Counted from the stretch's first letter, positions 46,081 through 55,294 are shown. The stretch is DNA of 64,000 nt from VFKU01 sp964620045 (GCA_964620045.1 CAZUJL010000004.1:62001-126000); one strand, 5' to 3'. The notes: generated by a model from the sequence alone, not told the origin. Numbers and translations are program-made.

Positions 46081-48909
46081 TTACCGCGCCAGCCGCAGGC
46101 CGACGCTGCCGCCGCGTCCATCGGCCGCGTATCCATATCCGCGGAAGGACGCGCGAAGGGTATCGCCCATCTTGTCCCAGCCGCCGCCGCGCAATACGCG
46201 GTATGTGCCCGCGGGACTGACCCAGGCCGATCCGTTGGTGGGTGCGCCGGTGTAGTTCGCGTTCCAATAATCCTGGCACCACTCCCACGCGTTGCCGTGC
46301 AAATCGTAGAAGCCCCAACTGTTCGGCTGCTTCAAGCCGACCACGTGCGCGTACCGCTCGTTGATGTCCCACGTCGTGCCGTACCACCACGCGTAATTGC
46401 TGATTTGCGTGTACGTGCTGTCATCGCCCCAGTGGAACCGCGTCGACGTGCCGGCGCGCGCGGCGTACTCCCACTCGGCTTCGCTCGGCAACCGGAAGGT
46501 CGCCGCGCCCTGACTCGTGTTCGTGATGTGCGTGTTCAGTGCCGTGACGAACGACTGCGCGTCGCTCCACGAAATGTATACCGCCGGGCTGTCGAGGTCC
46601 GTCGAGATATTCGGCTGACCCGACCACGGCGTGGTGCCCATAATCGCCTGCCACTGGCGCTTGGTGAGTTCATATTTCGCCAGCGTGAACGATTGCGCGA
46701 AGGTCACCTGATGCTGCGGCGCGGCAGTCGAATAGCTGTCTACTTCGCCGGCGTAGCGGCCCATGTTGAAGGAGCCTGCCGGCACCGTGACCATCACGAG
46801 CGGCACGCTGCCCGGCAAGGTCACCGTAACTTCGCCGCCTCCCCCGCTTGCGCTTAGCGTAATGGTGTCGCTCACCGTCGCAGAGTTTCCGGCGCCGTTG
46901 CGCGCACGGAAATACACCGTCTTGGTTCCGTTGCCGGCCGACAGCGTGAAGCTGGGCGTCGCCGAGTACGCGATCCATGAAGCGCCGGTGAACGAGGATG
47001 ACTCGCTCGCCTGATAGTCGGTCGGGCTGTTGGTCGCGGTGTTGTTGAGCGTGATTACCGCCGACGTCGTGGATGCCGCGCCGGAATTAATCGCGAAGGA
47101 GGAAACCACTGGTACCGGGAGCGCCGCAAAGCTTGCCGTCACAGACTTGTTCGCCGTCACGTTCGTATCCGTGCGCGGATTCTGCGTCGAGCTATCGCTC
47201 CACTGCGTGAAGCTGTAGCCCGCATTCGGCACGGCCGTTACCGCACTGCCCGAAGCGCCATGGTTCACCGTCTGCGGCGACACACCCGTAATCGTGCCGT
47301 TCGATCCGGCTGTGTAGGTCAGCGTGTAGGTATTGATTGCAAAGTTCGCCGTAACGGTGATGTTCGCCTGCACGTTCGTATCCGTGCGCGGGTTCTGCGT
47401 CGATCCATCGCTCCATTGCGTGAAGTGATACCCGGTGTTGGCCACGGCCGTCACCGCTGTGCCCGACGCGCCCTGCGCGACCGACTGCGGCGAGGTCCCG
47501 CTGATCGCGCCATTCGCACCCGCGGTGTAGGTCAATATCAGCGACCCACTCGACGCGCTCCGCACAAGTCGCACGCCCCACCCTGAATTTGCGTTGACGG
47601 GCGGCTGCGTGCCTTCGCGATCCGCCGAACGCGCATAACTTGCCGTGCCGACCCACGCACCACCGCGCAGAATCTTGTTCGTGCCCGTTGCAGGTCCCAC
47701 GGGATTCGTCATCGCGCCACCGGAGTAGTACGTCGCGGAATACCAATCTTGGACCCACTCGGCCAGATTTCCGGACATATCATAGGCGCCAACCGGAGAG
47801 ACGCCGTTGATCGTTGCCACGTTGCCGTTCGGGCTGACATTCGTGCCATTGAACCAGCCGACGGGCGAGGTGTACGGCTGTGCCGTGAGTCCGAGCGGAT
47901 TCGCGAACGACGGTCCCACGTTGTAGTTCGCCTGCGAAGCGCCGGCAATCGTGTCGCCGGTGTATCCGAAGATCCAGTGCTTCGTCCCGTTCCACGCGGC
48001 GGCGCGTTCCCATTCCGCCTCGGTCGGCAGACGATACCCGCCCACCGTCGGCGGCGCGACCGTGAGCGGCCAGTTCGCGGTGTTCATGTCATAACAGGGC
48101 GCGAGTCCTTGCATCTGACTCAGCCAGTTCGCCATCGCCACCGCGCCGTACCACGAAGCGTACTGCATCGGGTGTTTCGCCATGGAGTAGTTTGTGCCGC
48201 TCGGAAGGCCAGCACGCGTCTTCGGCGAGAACAGCCCACCGGAATACTGGAAATCCGTGGCGATACCCGATCCAAACAGGAAAATAAGATATCGACTGCC
48301 CGTGGTGCCGCCTGCGTAGATGTTGCCCGTACCCGTCCATAAAGTGGATCCCGTACCAGCGAGTAGCAGGTTCTGCGACTTCGCCCAGTTCAGAATGTCG
48401 CAAGCCTGCTGATTGGTCATTTCGAACTTGCCAATCTGATACGCGCTCAACGTAACGCTGCGCGTCGGATCTTCGTCCGTTTGCCCCCACGTGGAGTCCG
48501 GCGCTGTTGTCGTGCGGCCCATCGTAAATGTGCTGGCCGACACCGATATCATTTCCGGCGCAACAAAAATCGCGTCGTTCACCACGGCGCTCTCGACGTT
48601 GGATGCGTCGCGTACTTTGAAGTACACCGTGCGCGTGCCAACCGCGCCGGCGAGCGTGAACGCTGGCGTCCCGGAGTACGTCGCCCATGTCGCGCCGGTG
48701 AACGACGACGATTCGCTCGCCATGTACTGCGTCGGCGATCCCGTGCAAGTATTGTTAAGCGTGACAGAGACCGACGTAGAAGTCGCCGATCCCGCGTTGA
48801 TCGAAAACGCCGTGACCACGGGCGCCGCGGCCGCGGTACTCGCAATGGCGATCAGGCATCCGATGAGTCCGAAGATTCGCGCGGGACCCGAGATAACGGG
48901 CATTTGCAT
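46081..48909 (-). CDS. Large secreted protein with duplicated sandwich-FGE-sulfatase-like modules and InlB-type repeats
   Basis: 942 residues. After a signal peptide (about 1-28) the order is: beta-sandwich with FSINAGSATSTSVSVTLNN; a formylglycine-enzyme-like (SUMF1) domain (about 120-455, YQIGKFEMTNQQACDIL to RGGAWVG...GWGVRLV); two 71-residue InlB-like repeats; a second sandwich (FAINSGAASTTSAVITLNN); and a second SUMF1 domain (about 685-942, YELTKRQWQAIMG, RLPSEAEWEYAARAG, RGGGWDKMGDTLRAS). Neither SUMF1 domain has the catalytic cysteines of sulfatase-modifying FGE, so a binding or structural role is likely. gggagag precedes ATG 48909. Confidence 0.87.
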   Translation of the reverse strand: MQMPVISGPARIFGLIGCLIAIASTAAAAPVVTAFSINAGSATSTSVSVTLNNTCTGSPTQYMASESSSFTGATWATYSGTPAFTLAGAVGTRTVYFKVRDASNVESAVVNDAIFVAPEMISVSASTFTMGRTTTAPDSTWGQTDEDPTRSVTLSAYQIGKFEMTNQQACDILNWAKSQNLLLAGTGSTLWTGTGNIYAGGTTGSRYLIFLFGSGIATDFQYSGGLFSPKTRAGLPSGTNYSMAKHPMQYASWYGAVAMANWLSQMQGLAPCYDMNTANWPLTVAPPTVGGYRLPTEAEWERAAAWNGTKHWIFGYTGDTIAGASQANYNVGPSFANPLGLTAQPYTSPVGWFNGTNVSPNGNVATINGVSPVGAYDMSGNLAEWVQDWYSATYYSGGAMTNPVGPATGTNKILRGGAWVGTASYARSADREGTQPPVNANSGWGVRLVRSASSGSLILTYTAGANGAISGTSPQSVAQGASGTAVTAVANTGYHFTQWSDGSTQNPRTDTNVQANITVTANFAINTYTLTYTAGSNGTITGVSPQTVNHGASGSAVTAVPNAGYSFTQWSDSSTQNPRTDTNVTANKSVTASFAALPVPVVSSFAINSGAASTTSAVITLNNTATNSPTDYQASESSSFTGASWIAYSATPSFTLSAGNGTKTVYFRARNGAGNSATVSDTITLSASGGGGEVTVTLPGSVPLVMVTVPAGSFNMGRYAGEVDSYSTAAPQHQVTFAQSFTLAKYELTKRQWQAIMGTTPWSGQPNISTDLDSPAVYISWSDAQSFVTALNTHITNTSQGAATFRLPSEAEWEYAARAGTSTRFHWGDDSTYTQISNYAWWYGTTWDINERYAHVVGLKQPNSWGFYDLHGNAWEWCQDYWNANYTGAPTNGSAWVSPAGTYRVLRGGGWDKMGDTLRASFRGYGYAADGRGGSVGLRLAR
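47115..47540 (-). repeat. Two tandem 213-bp coding repeats (InlB-like, 71 aa each)
   Basis: The peptide LTYTAGxNGxIxGxSPQ...FTQWSDxSTQNPRTDTNV occurs twice in tandem, 71 residues apart. At DNA level GTTCGTATCCGTGCGCGG recurs at 47161 and 47374. The repeats link the two FGE-like halves of the 46081 gene and are the bacterial Listeria-Bacteroides type used as extended surface spacers. Confidence 0.85.
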
Positions 48910-49331
48910 GGCTTTCTCTCCCTGGTGAAGGACCAAATCCAACTGAAGAAGACGTGCCGGTGGCGCAAAAATCTGCACAGCTATTGAAAACAGATAAGGC
49001 GAGTACTACAGGTGCGGACAACGGCGCGCATCTTACGCTCGGTCGTGCATCGTGTCAAGCACAATCGATTGCGTAAAGGATATAATTGAAAAATTAAATC
49101 GACGCGACCGTCGAAATTATATCGGCTGAAAGACTTTTCGGGCCTGTTCTTGTCGTAGATTGCGATCAGAATGAGTCCGAAGGCGGCGAGGCAAATCGTG
49201 CGCGTCAGGGAACTGTCTTGCCCATGCGCGTAGCTGGAGAGCAGCCGGGGTTGCGCGTTCGTTTCCGTCGCACCTGGTAGTAGATCGTGCCCCTGCTAAG
49301 CCTTCACCAGTGGCACGAGCATAAAAAGAAA
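48910..49331. other. Gene-free stretch
   Basis: No gene is supported here. The first 110 bp is the leader of the FGE-like gene. An AT-rich segment (49075-49130) could hold its promoter, but no clear hexamers are spaced correctly. A 78-codon open frame at 49117-49353 on the minus strand has no ribosome site and overlaps the terminator of the GntR gene, so I do not call it. Confidence 0.5.
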
Positions 49332-49362
49332 CTGCGTGTTTTGTCGAAAACAAAACACGCAG
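49332..49362 (-). terminator. Rho-independent terminator of the YtrA-type GntR gene
   Basis: A perfect 12-bp stem CTGCGTGTTTTG/CAAAACACGCAG (49332-49343 and 49351-49362) with a 7-base loop. On the minus strand it is followed by TTTCTTTTTAT. It begins 22 bp after the stop of the regulator gene. Confidence 0.92.
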
Positions 49363-49383
49363 AAAACGAACAAATGCGGGGTA

Positions 49384-49806
49384 TTACCCGACGAGCTTAG
49401 CGACTTCGCTCGGCAAGTCCTGGTATGCGTTCCCGTCCACCGAATAACTGGCATTGAGGATTTTGATGAGATCCCCCTTGGAAATGCCCGAATTCTTGCC
49501 TTCCTGAACGACCTCGAACAGCCGTCCAATGGTTTCCTGCGTGCAGTTCTTGCGGCACGCCGCCTGGACGCCTTTATTTACATAAACGCCCATGCCACGG
49601 CGGGTGTACAGCAAGCCCATGACTTCCAGGTCGCGGTAGGCCTTGGCAACCGTATTCGGATTGACCTTGGTTTTCTCGGACAGCTCACGCACCGAAGGGA
49701 GCTGGTCACCGGATTTGAGCTTCCCGGACGCGATGGCGGCGCGGATCTGATTTTCTATCTGCACGTATACCGCGACGTTTGAGTAAATATTGATTGCGAG
49801 GTCCAT
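49384..49806 (-). CDS. GntR-family regulator, YtrA subfamily
   Basis: 140 residues: an N-terminal winged helix (VYVQIENQIRAAIASGKLKSGDQLPSVREL, VNPNTVAKAYRDLEVMGLLYTRRGMGVYV) and a short two-helix C-terminal region of about 60 residues, the hallmark of the YtrA subfamily. These repressors normally sit beside ABC-transporter genes; none is present here, so it is an orphan. aggag lies 8 bases before the ATG, and an inverted repeat overlaps its own promoter, implying autorepression. It may also control the divergent gene at 50171. Confidence 0.93.
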   Translation of the reverse strand: MDLAINIYSNVAVYVQIENQIRAAIASGKLKSGDQLPSVRELSEKTKVNPNTVAKAYRDLEVMGLLYTRRGMGVYVNKGVQAACRKNCTQETIGRLFEVVQEGKNSGISKGDLIKILNASYSVDGNAYQDLPSEVAKLVG

Positions 49807-49841
49807 TTTTACATTCTCCTATATAGTAACCTGAATGCCAC

Positions 49842-49871
49842 TATACTACTCTTGAGTATAAATTAATACAA
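49842..49871 (-). promoter_or_regulatory. Promoter with overlapping operator of the YtrA-type regulator
   Basis: On the minus strand TTGTAT (49871-49866), 17 bp, TAGTAT (49848-49843) form a promoter. The inverted repeat TATACT-N7-AGTATA (49842-49847 and 49855-49860) covers the -10 and spacer. A second pair, TATAGT/ACTATA (49822-49827 and 49840-49845), lies just downstream. The design fits autorepression by the encoded dimer. Confidence 0.7.
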
Positions 49872-50170
49872 CTCAAAAGAGTGTGGCGAAGCGGTACGAT
49901 AGCACCTACATCTCACGACAAGGAAATTCTAGAGCACGATCGGTCTCGGTGCCGATCAAGTGGCGGCATACACGCCACCACAGTTCAACGCACAACCATT
50001 TCGCCCGCGAGGGGTTTTCGCCTGTCGATCGACGTTTGCGCACTGCTTCTCGCTCAACCGTTTAAGGTTTTTCCGATATGATTTCTTCGCCCCGAGCGCG
50101 ATGCTGATGTTCAGCCGGGAATTTTGTACCATGCGGGCCAACCCAGCAGAACAGGATGAACTTTTGAGCA
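49872..50170. other. Gene-free divergent region
   Basis: About 300 bp between the GntR gene and the aldolase-like gene. Several short open frames exist but none has a ribosome site or protein-like composition. It should contain the promoter and leader of the 50171 gene; I see no confident hexamers. Confidence 0.45.
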
Positions 50171-51190
50171 ATGACCAGAAAGAACATTAAGTCACTCGAT
50201 CGCCGATTGGCCGATATTTTGGGCAACCCCCGCTCAAAAGAATTTATTATCGCGGACGCCAAAGACGCCGACATGGCCTTTGGCATCGCCGCCCCCGGCA
50301 AGAATCCGGACGGGCGCGAGCGCTCGCTTCAGGAATATCGCGAAAACATCCGCAAGATTGTGAAGCAGGGCCTGGTCGACATCGTCATCATGTCGGCATC
50401 GACAAACGAAGTGCTGGCGCTGGATGAGGGCATCTTCAAAGGCACCGGCGTCACGCCGGCGGCACGTGCGAACGACACCACCGACATCTGGCTCGCGCGC
50501 AAGTCCTCTTACGCCGGCGCAGCCTGCCGGCCGTTTCGCACGGCAACCCTCGACCACATCCAGTGCGGCAAGCATTCGTGCACGGACAAGGAACGGGCCA
50601 GCGGAACCAATCTCGGTTTGTATTCGATGACGTTTAACAACGACGTCGAGCACGACCGCGCGACGCTCGAAGCATTCAAGCTGTTTCGGCTGGAAGCGGA
50701 GCAGAAAGGCTTTCGGTATTTTCTCGAAGTCTTCGCGCCCAACGTGGCAGGCGCCGTGCCCGCCGCGGATGTTGGCGCGTTCCTGAACGACCAAATCGTG
50801 CGCGCGCTCGCCGGCGTGACCCGCGCGGGACGTCCGTTGTTTCTAAAAATCCCGTATTGCGGTCCACGCGCGCTCGAGGAACTCGTGGCCTATGACCCCA
50901 CGCTCGTGCCAGGAATCCTGGGCGGCGCCTCCGGCACCACGATGGATGCCTTCACGTTGCTGGCGAAAGCAAAGCAGCACGGCGGCCGGGCGGCGTTGTT
51001 TGGACGAAAAATCAACAACGCCGAAGATCAGTTGTTAATGATCGAACTGCTGCGCAAGGTTGCCGATGGAAAAATCACGGCCGCGGAGGCTGTGGACGCG
51101 TACCACGACGGCCTCAACAAGCGCCGCATCAAGCCGATCCGGCCGCTCAAGGACGACAAAAAAATTACAGCCCCGGAACTACGGCTCTAA
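50171..51190 (+). CDS. Aldolase-like TIM-barrel protein (class I DeoC/FbaB-type candidate)
   Basis: 339 residues, cytoplasmic. Repeating beta-strand/loop blocks suggest a TIM barrel: GLVDIVIMSASTNEV, FRYFLEVFAPN, PLFLKIPYCGPRALEEL with a lysine placed like a Schiff-base residue, GILGGASGTTMDAF and RAALFGRKINNAEDQ. This resembles class I sugar-phosphate aldolases (tagatose-bisphosphate/FbaB/LacD group), but the identity is not secure. No sugar kinase or isomerase is nearby. It is divergent from the YtrA-type repressor, whose operator may also affect it. Confidence 0.6.
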   Translation: MTRKNIKSLDRRLADILGNPRSKEFIIADAKDADMAFGIAAPGKNPDGRERSLQEYRENIRKIVKQGLVDIVIMSASTNEVLALDEGIFKGTGVTPAARANDTTDIWLARKSSYAGAACRPFRTATLDHIQCGKHSCTDKERASGTNLGLYSMTFNNDVEHDRATLEAFKLFRLEAEQKGFRYFLEVFAPNVAGAVPAADVGAFLNDQIVRALAGVTRAGRPLFLKIPYCGPRALEELVAYDPTLVPGILGGASGTTMDAFTLLAKAKQHGGRAALFGRKINNAEDQLLMIELLRKVADGKITAAEAVDAYHDGLNKRRIKPIRPLKDDKKITAPELRL

Positions 51191-51274
51191 GCCACGACCG
51201 GAGCGCCGAGCCGACTTACCCTCGACCCCGCGGAATTCAGTATAGTGAAAGGCCGTTTGCTGAAAGGAAACAGC

Positions 51275-54200
51275 ATGAATATGCGTTGGTGGGTTACGTG
51301 TCTCAGTGCGGGCTTCAGCCTGATGCTCCTCGCGCCGGCTGCCTCTGCGCAGCTTAAACTCGAAAAGGGCGACCATATTTCGATCATCGGCAATGGCCTG
51401 GCCGATCGGATGCAGCACGACGGATGGCTGGAGACTTATGTCCAGAAGGCGAATGCGGACAAGCAGCTCACCATCCGCAACATGGGCTTCACGGGCGATC
51501 AGGTGGCGTCGCGCCCGCGCAACGAAGGTTTCATGCCGCCGCACGAATACATGGCCCTCGTCGGCACGGACGTCGTGTTTGCGTTCTTCGGCTACAACGA
51601 GTCCTTCAGCCATGACCCGGAAAAGTTCAAGGAAGATCTGGCGGCATTCATCGACGACACCCAGGCGCAACGCTACAATGGGGAATCAGCACCGAAGATC
51701 GTACTGTTCTCCCCCGTCGCTTTCGAAAACCTGAAATCGCCCAATTTCCCCGACGGCGAAGAAATCAACGAGTGGCTCTCGACGTACACCGACGCGATGG
51801 CGAGTGTCGCACGCCGCAAGAAGGTCACCTTCGTCGATCTTTACTACCCCACGCTGGACCTCTACGAGAAAAGCGATTCGCCGCTGACCCTCAACGGCGC
51901 GCACCTGAACCCGGCCGGCAATCAGGCCGTGGCCAAACTGATCATCAACGAACTTTTCGGCGACAGCGACCTGAACAACGTCGACGCGCTGCGCACGGCC
52001 GTGCTGGATAAAAACTGGTGCTGGTTCAATCGCTACCACGCGACCGACGGCAACGACATCTGGGGTACGCGCGCGTCGCTGGCTTTCGTCAACGGACAAA
52101 CCAATCGCGAAGTTCTGCAGCACGAACTCGTGATGCTCGACATCATGACGGAAAACCGCGACAAGGCAATCTGGTCCGCGGCGAACGGCAAACCGATCAA
52201 GCCGGACGACAGCAACGTACCGAATCCGATTCAGGTCGCAACAAACCTCGATCCCAGCCCCGACAAGCGCGCCGAAGATGGCAGTCACAAGTTCTTCACG
52301 CCGGAAGAAGGCATCGATCATCTGACGCTGGAAAAAGGCCTCGAGGCCAACGTGTTCGCGTCGGAAGCCATGTTCCCGGAATTTGTGAATCCGGTGCAGT
52401 TGGATGTCGACACCAAAGGCCGGCTGTGGTGCGCGGTGTGGCAGACCTATCCGAAATGGCAACCCGATCAGGAAATGCTCGACCGGCTGGTCATTCTGCC
52501 CGATGAGAATCGCGACGGCGTCGCCGACAAGGCGATCACCTTCGCCTATATCCACAATCCGACCGGTTTCACCTTCTGGAACGGCGGCGTAATCGTGGCC
52601 TCCGCGCCGAACATCTGGTTCCTCAAAGACACCGACGGCGACGACGTGGCCGATGTGCGCGAAATCCTGCTGAGCGGCATCGACTCCGCCGACACGCACC
52701 ACAGTGCAAACGGGTTCGACTTCGGCCCTGACGGATACCTTTATTACCAGTCCGGCATTTTCCTCGTGAACAACGTCGAGACGCCGTGGGAATCCGCACA
52801 GCTCTCCGGCACCTCGGCGATGTATCGCTTCAATCCGCGCACGCACCGCTACAGCCTGCACGCGGCGAACCCGCCCAACCCGCACGGCGGCGACTTCGAC
52901 TACTGGGGCAATCACTACGCGACCAGCGCGACCGGCGGCGAGGCCTACCAAATCCGCGAGGACGGCAACGGCACGTTCAAGATGCACCCGTTGCTGGAAA
53001 AGACCGTGCGCCCGGTGCCGTCGAGCGGCATCATCTCGAGTCTGCATTTCCCGGAAAAGTATCAGCAGAACTTCATCATCCTGAACAGCATCGGTTTCCT
53101 CGGTATCAAGCAATACACGCTCAAGAACACCGACGGCGTCGTATGGGGCACCGAAACCGACGACCTCCTGGTCTCCAGCGATAGCAACTTCCGCCCGACG
53201 GACTTTAAGTTCGGCGACGACGGCGCGATGTATGTCGCTGACTGGTCCAACCCCATCATCGGGCACATGCAGCACAACATCCGCGACCCGAATCGCGACC
53301 ACGCGCACGGGCGCATCTACCGCATTACGGTCCCCGGCCGCCCCTTGCAGGGGTCCGTAAAAATCGACGGCCAGCCGATCGAAGCCTTGCTCGATGTGCT
53401 GAAGCATCCGGTGGACGGCGTGCGGCTGCGCGCGCGGATTGAACTGAGCGAGCGCAACACCGACGACGTGATCACGGCGACGCAAAAGTGGATCAAACAG
53501 TTCGATCCCACCAAAAAAGAAGACGCGCACCACCTGATCGAGGCCCTGTGGCTGCACGAACAGTTCAACGTGTTCAACGAGGAGTTACTGAACACGCTGC
53601 TGAATTCGCCGGAGCCCAACGCGCAGCGCGCGGCACAGCGCGTGAAGTACATGTGGGAGATCGAAGGCAAATTCGCCAAGAAAACCGAGCCCGAGGCGCA
53701 CGCCCACGCGCACAGCGGGCCGACGGCTGAATCGGTATTGCAGGAAGCGCGCGACTACCTGAAGCAGGAAAAGTCGCCGGAACCGGCGATGGACGGCGAC
53801 ACCTTCGTGATTCATATCCAGACACTGAAGGAACAGATGCGGTATGACCGGAAGGAATTCACAGTGCTGGCCGGCATGAAAGTGCGGCTGGTGTTCACGA
53901 ATCCGGACGCGATGGACCACAACCTGATCATGGTGCAGCCGGATTCGGCGACCAAAGTGGCCGTGGCCGCGATGAAAATGGAGCAGACCGGCGAAGGAAC
54001 AAAGAAGCACTGGCGGCCAGACAGCGATAGCATCCTGTTCGCCTCGCGGTTACTGCGGAATAACGAAAGCCAGGAGATCGAGTTCACCGCGCCAAGCGCA
54101 CCGGGGCGATACGAGTACCTCTGCACCTTCCCCGGCCATTGGCAGCTCATGCGCGGCGCGATGAACGTCGTACAAAAACTTGACCGAGACATCGTGGCCG

Positions 54201-54745
54201 TAAACAAGTCGACGGCCGACACGCCCGCCGGCAGCAGCCGCAAGATGGTGCAGATGTGGACGATGGCCGATCTGAAGGACGACGCCGCGGCCGTAACGAC
54301 AAAACGTTCCTATGCCGCCGGCCAAAAAATGTTTGAAGTGGCCGGGTGCACACAGTGCCACGATCCCGCGGGCGGCCCGAAAGTGGGACCGGATCTGCGC
54401 GAAGTTGGCAAGAAATATTCGTCTGCGGTATTACTGGAGCACATCCTTGATCCCTCGCTCGAAGTGGCCGATGAATACAAGACGTACATCCTCGAAATGC
54501 GCGGCGGCAAGGAATTGTTTGGCCAGATCAAGGAATTGGACGGCGGCCGCGTGCAAGTGATTGAGGATCCGCTGAAGCCGGAAGCTGCCGTCATCGTAAG
54601 CCGCGCGGATATCGAAAAGATGGATCCGATCGCTGTTTCGCCAATGCCCACGGACCTGCTGAATACCCTGAACAAAAACGAAATCATGGACCTGCTCGCC
54701 TATCTCATCGCGGGCACCTCCCCCGCACGCACGGCATCCAACTAA
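51275..54745 (+). CDS. PVC-type multidomain haem/copper protein: SGNH-like, propeller, cupredoxin, cytochrome c
   Basis: 1156 residues, signal peptide about 1-25. Residues about 30-245 are an SGNH-like domain in which the usual GDS is replaced by GNG, so the nucleophile is lost, although GYNES and LNGAHLNPAG persist. Residues about 340-690 form an NHL/quinoprotein-like propeller of the PVC dehydrogenase type (NPVQLDVDTKGRLWCAVW, NGFDFGPDGYLYY). A plastocyanin/azurin-like cupredoxin follows (about 850-970; DHNLIMV and CTFPGHWQLM give His-Cys-His-Met). A cytochrome c domain with CTQCH ends it. It is probably a periplasmic electron-transferring dehydrogenase. gaaagga precedes ATG 51275. Confidence 0.9.
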   Translation: MNMRWWVTCLSAGFSLMLLAPAASAQLKLEKGDHISIIGNGLADRMQHDGWLETYVQKANADKQLTIRNMGFTGDQVASRPRNEGFMPPHEYMALVGTDVVFAFFGYNESFSHDPEKFKEDLAAFIDDTQAQRYNGESAPKIVLFSPVAFENLKSPNFPDGEEINEWLSTYTDAMASVARRKKVTFVDLYYPTLDLYEKSDSPLTLNGAHLNPAGNQAVAKLIINELFGDSDLNNVDALRTAVLDKNWCWFNRYHATDGNDIWGTRASLAFVNGQTNREVLQHELVMLDIMTENRDKAIWSAANGKPIKPDDSNVPNPIQVATNLDPSPDKRAEDGSHKFFTPEEGIDHLTLEKGLEANVFASEAMFPEFVNPVQLDVDTKGRLWCAVWQTYPKWQPDQEMLDRLVILPDENRDGVADKAITFAYIHNPTGFTFWNGGVIVASAPNIWFLKDTDGDDVADVREILLSGIDSADTHHSANGFDFGPDGYLYYQSGIFLVNNVETPWESAQLSGTSAMYRFNPRTHRYSLHAANPPNPHGGDFDYWGNHYATSATGGEAYQIREDGNGTFKMHPLLEKTVRPVPSSGIISSLHFPEKYQQNFIILNSIGFLGIKQYTLKNTDGVVWGTETDDLLVSSDSNFRPTDFKFGDDGAMYVADWSNPIIGHMQHNIRDPNRDHAHGRIYRITVPGRPLQGSVKIDGQPIEALLDVLKHPVDGVRLRARIELSERNTDDVITATQKWIKQFDPTKKEDAHHLIEALWLHEQFNVFNEELLNTLLNSPEPNAQRAAQRVKYMWEIEGKFAKKTEPEAHAHAHSGPTAESVLQEARDYLKQEKSPEPAMDGDTFVIHIQTLKEQMRYDRKEFTVLAGMKVRLVFTNPDAMDHNLIMVQPDSATKVAVAAMKMEQTGEGTKKHWRPDSDSILFASRLLRNNESQEIEFTAPSAPGRYEYLCTFPGHWQLMRGAMNVVQKLDRDIVAVNKSTADTPAGSSRKMVQMWTMADLKDDAAAVTTKRSYAAGQKMFEVAGCTQCHDPAGGPKVGPDLREVGKKYSSAVLLEHILDPSLEVADEYKTYILEMRGGKELFGQIKELDGGRVQVIEDPLKPEAAVIVSRADIEKMDPIAVSPMPTDLLNTLNKNEIMDLLAYLIAGTSPARTASN

Positions 54746-54811
54746 TTCCTGCCCTACCGCATTCTTCCTGCCAACCGGCAGATCCCCGCATCGGCAATAC
54801 TCTCGTCAAAA

Positions 54812-55288
54812 CTACGAGTGAATGCGCGCCGCAAGATCAGCATAGATCTGACCTCCGACTTCGATCACAGGAATGCTCAGATCGATCTCGCTCTTGCCTT
54901 TCAGTTCTGGAATCGTCGCCGAGAATCGCGAGGTATCCCCAACCGTCTCGCCCGTGAGCGGACTCGCCACCGCCGACAAAGTCGCCGTGACGGGTTCGGC
55001 GAGGCCCTCCCACTTCAGATGTACGACAACGGTTGGCGCGGCAAGACGCACGTAGCTCTCCGCATGGCCGTCGAGCACATACAAATCCAGCGTGCCGGCC
55101 TGCGTGTCTAAAGCAGCTTCAAGATGGCCGGCGTGTTCGCCGAGCTCGATTAACGTGCCGCCATGCGGCGCCGTGTGCGCGTGTTCGTGCGCGCCGCCCT
55201 CAAGCACTTCCGCCTTGTGCGCGGCGGGTGAGCACGCGCACAAGGCGGTTGAAATAAATAAAGCGGTTACTACACGAAACCGGCTCAC
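54812..55288 (-). CDS. His-rich putative lipoprotein
   Basis: 158 residues from GTG with ggagg 11 bases upstream. The signal sequence ends in TALCACSPA, giving a lipobox cysteine near residue 19. The mature N-terminus is rich in histidine (HEHAHTAPHGGTLIELGEHAGH), then a compact beta domain (ALDTQAGTLDLYVLDGHAESY). The HGGxxxELGxH layout resembles small periplasmic proteins found near metal-efflux systems, so metal binding is likely; this is inference. It follows the DUF2950 gene by 6 bp and is the last gene of the minus-strand run. Confidence 0.78.
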   Translation of the reverse strand: MSRFRVVTALFISTALCACSPAAHKAEVLEGGAHEHAHTAPHGGTLIELGEHAGHLEAALDTQAGTLDLYVLDGHAESYVRLAAPTVVVHLKWEGLAEPVTATLSAVASPLTGETVGDTSRFSATIPELKGKSEIDLSIPVIEVGGQIYADLAARIHS

Positions 55289-55294
55289 TACGCC

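Noticed and set aside
47115..47540. CRISPR-like tandem repeat
   Set aside because: Two 213-bp units in frame, encoding InlB-like peptide repeats.
46081..48909. Formylglycine-generating enzyme for the sulfatases
   Set aside because: Neither SUMF1 domain contains the two active-site cysteines, and the protein is a large repeat-bearing secreted protein.
49117..49353. 78-residue minus-strand open frame
   Set aside because: No ribosome site, overlaps the terminator of the upstream regulator, composition not protein-like.
51686..53557. Long open frame antisense to the PVC-type redox protein
   Set aside because: Val/Arg/His-rich shadow without motif or ribosome site; the plus strand is clearly coding.
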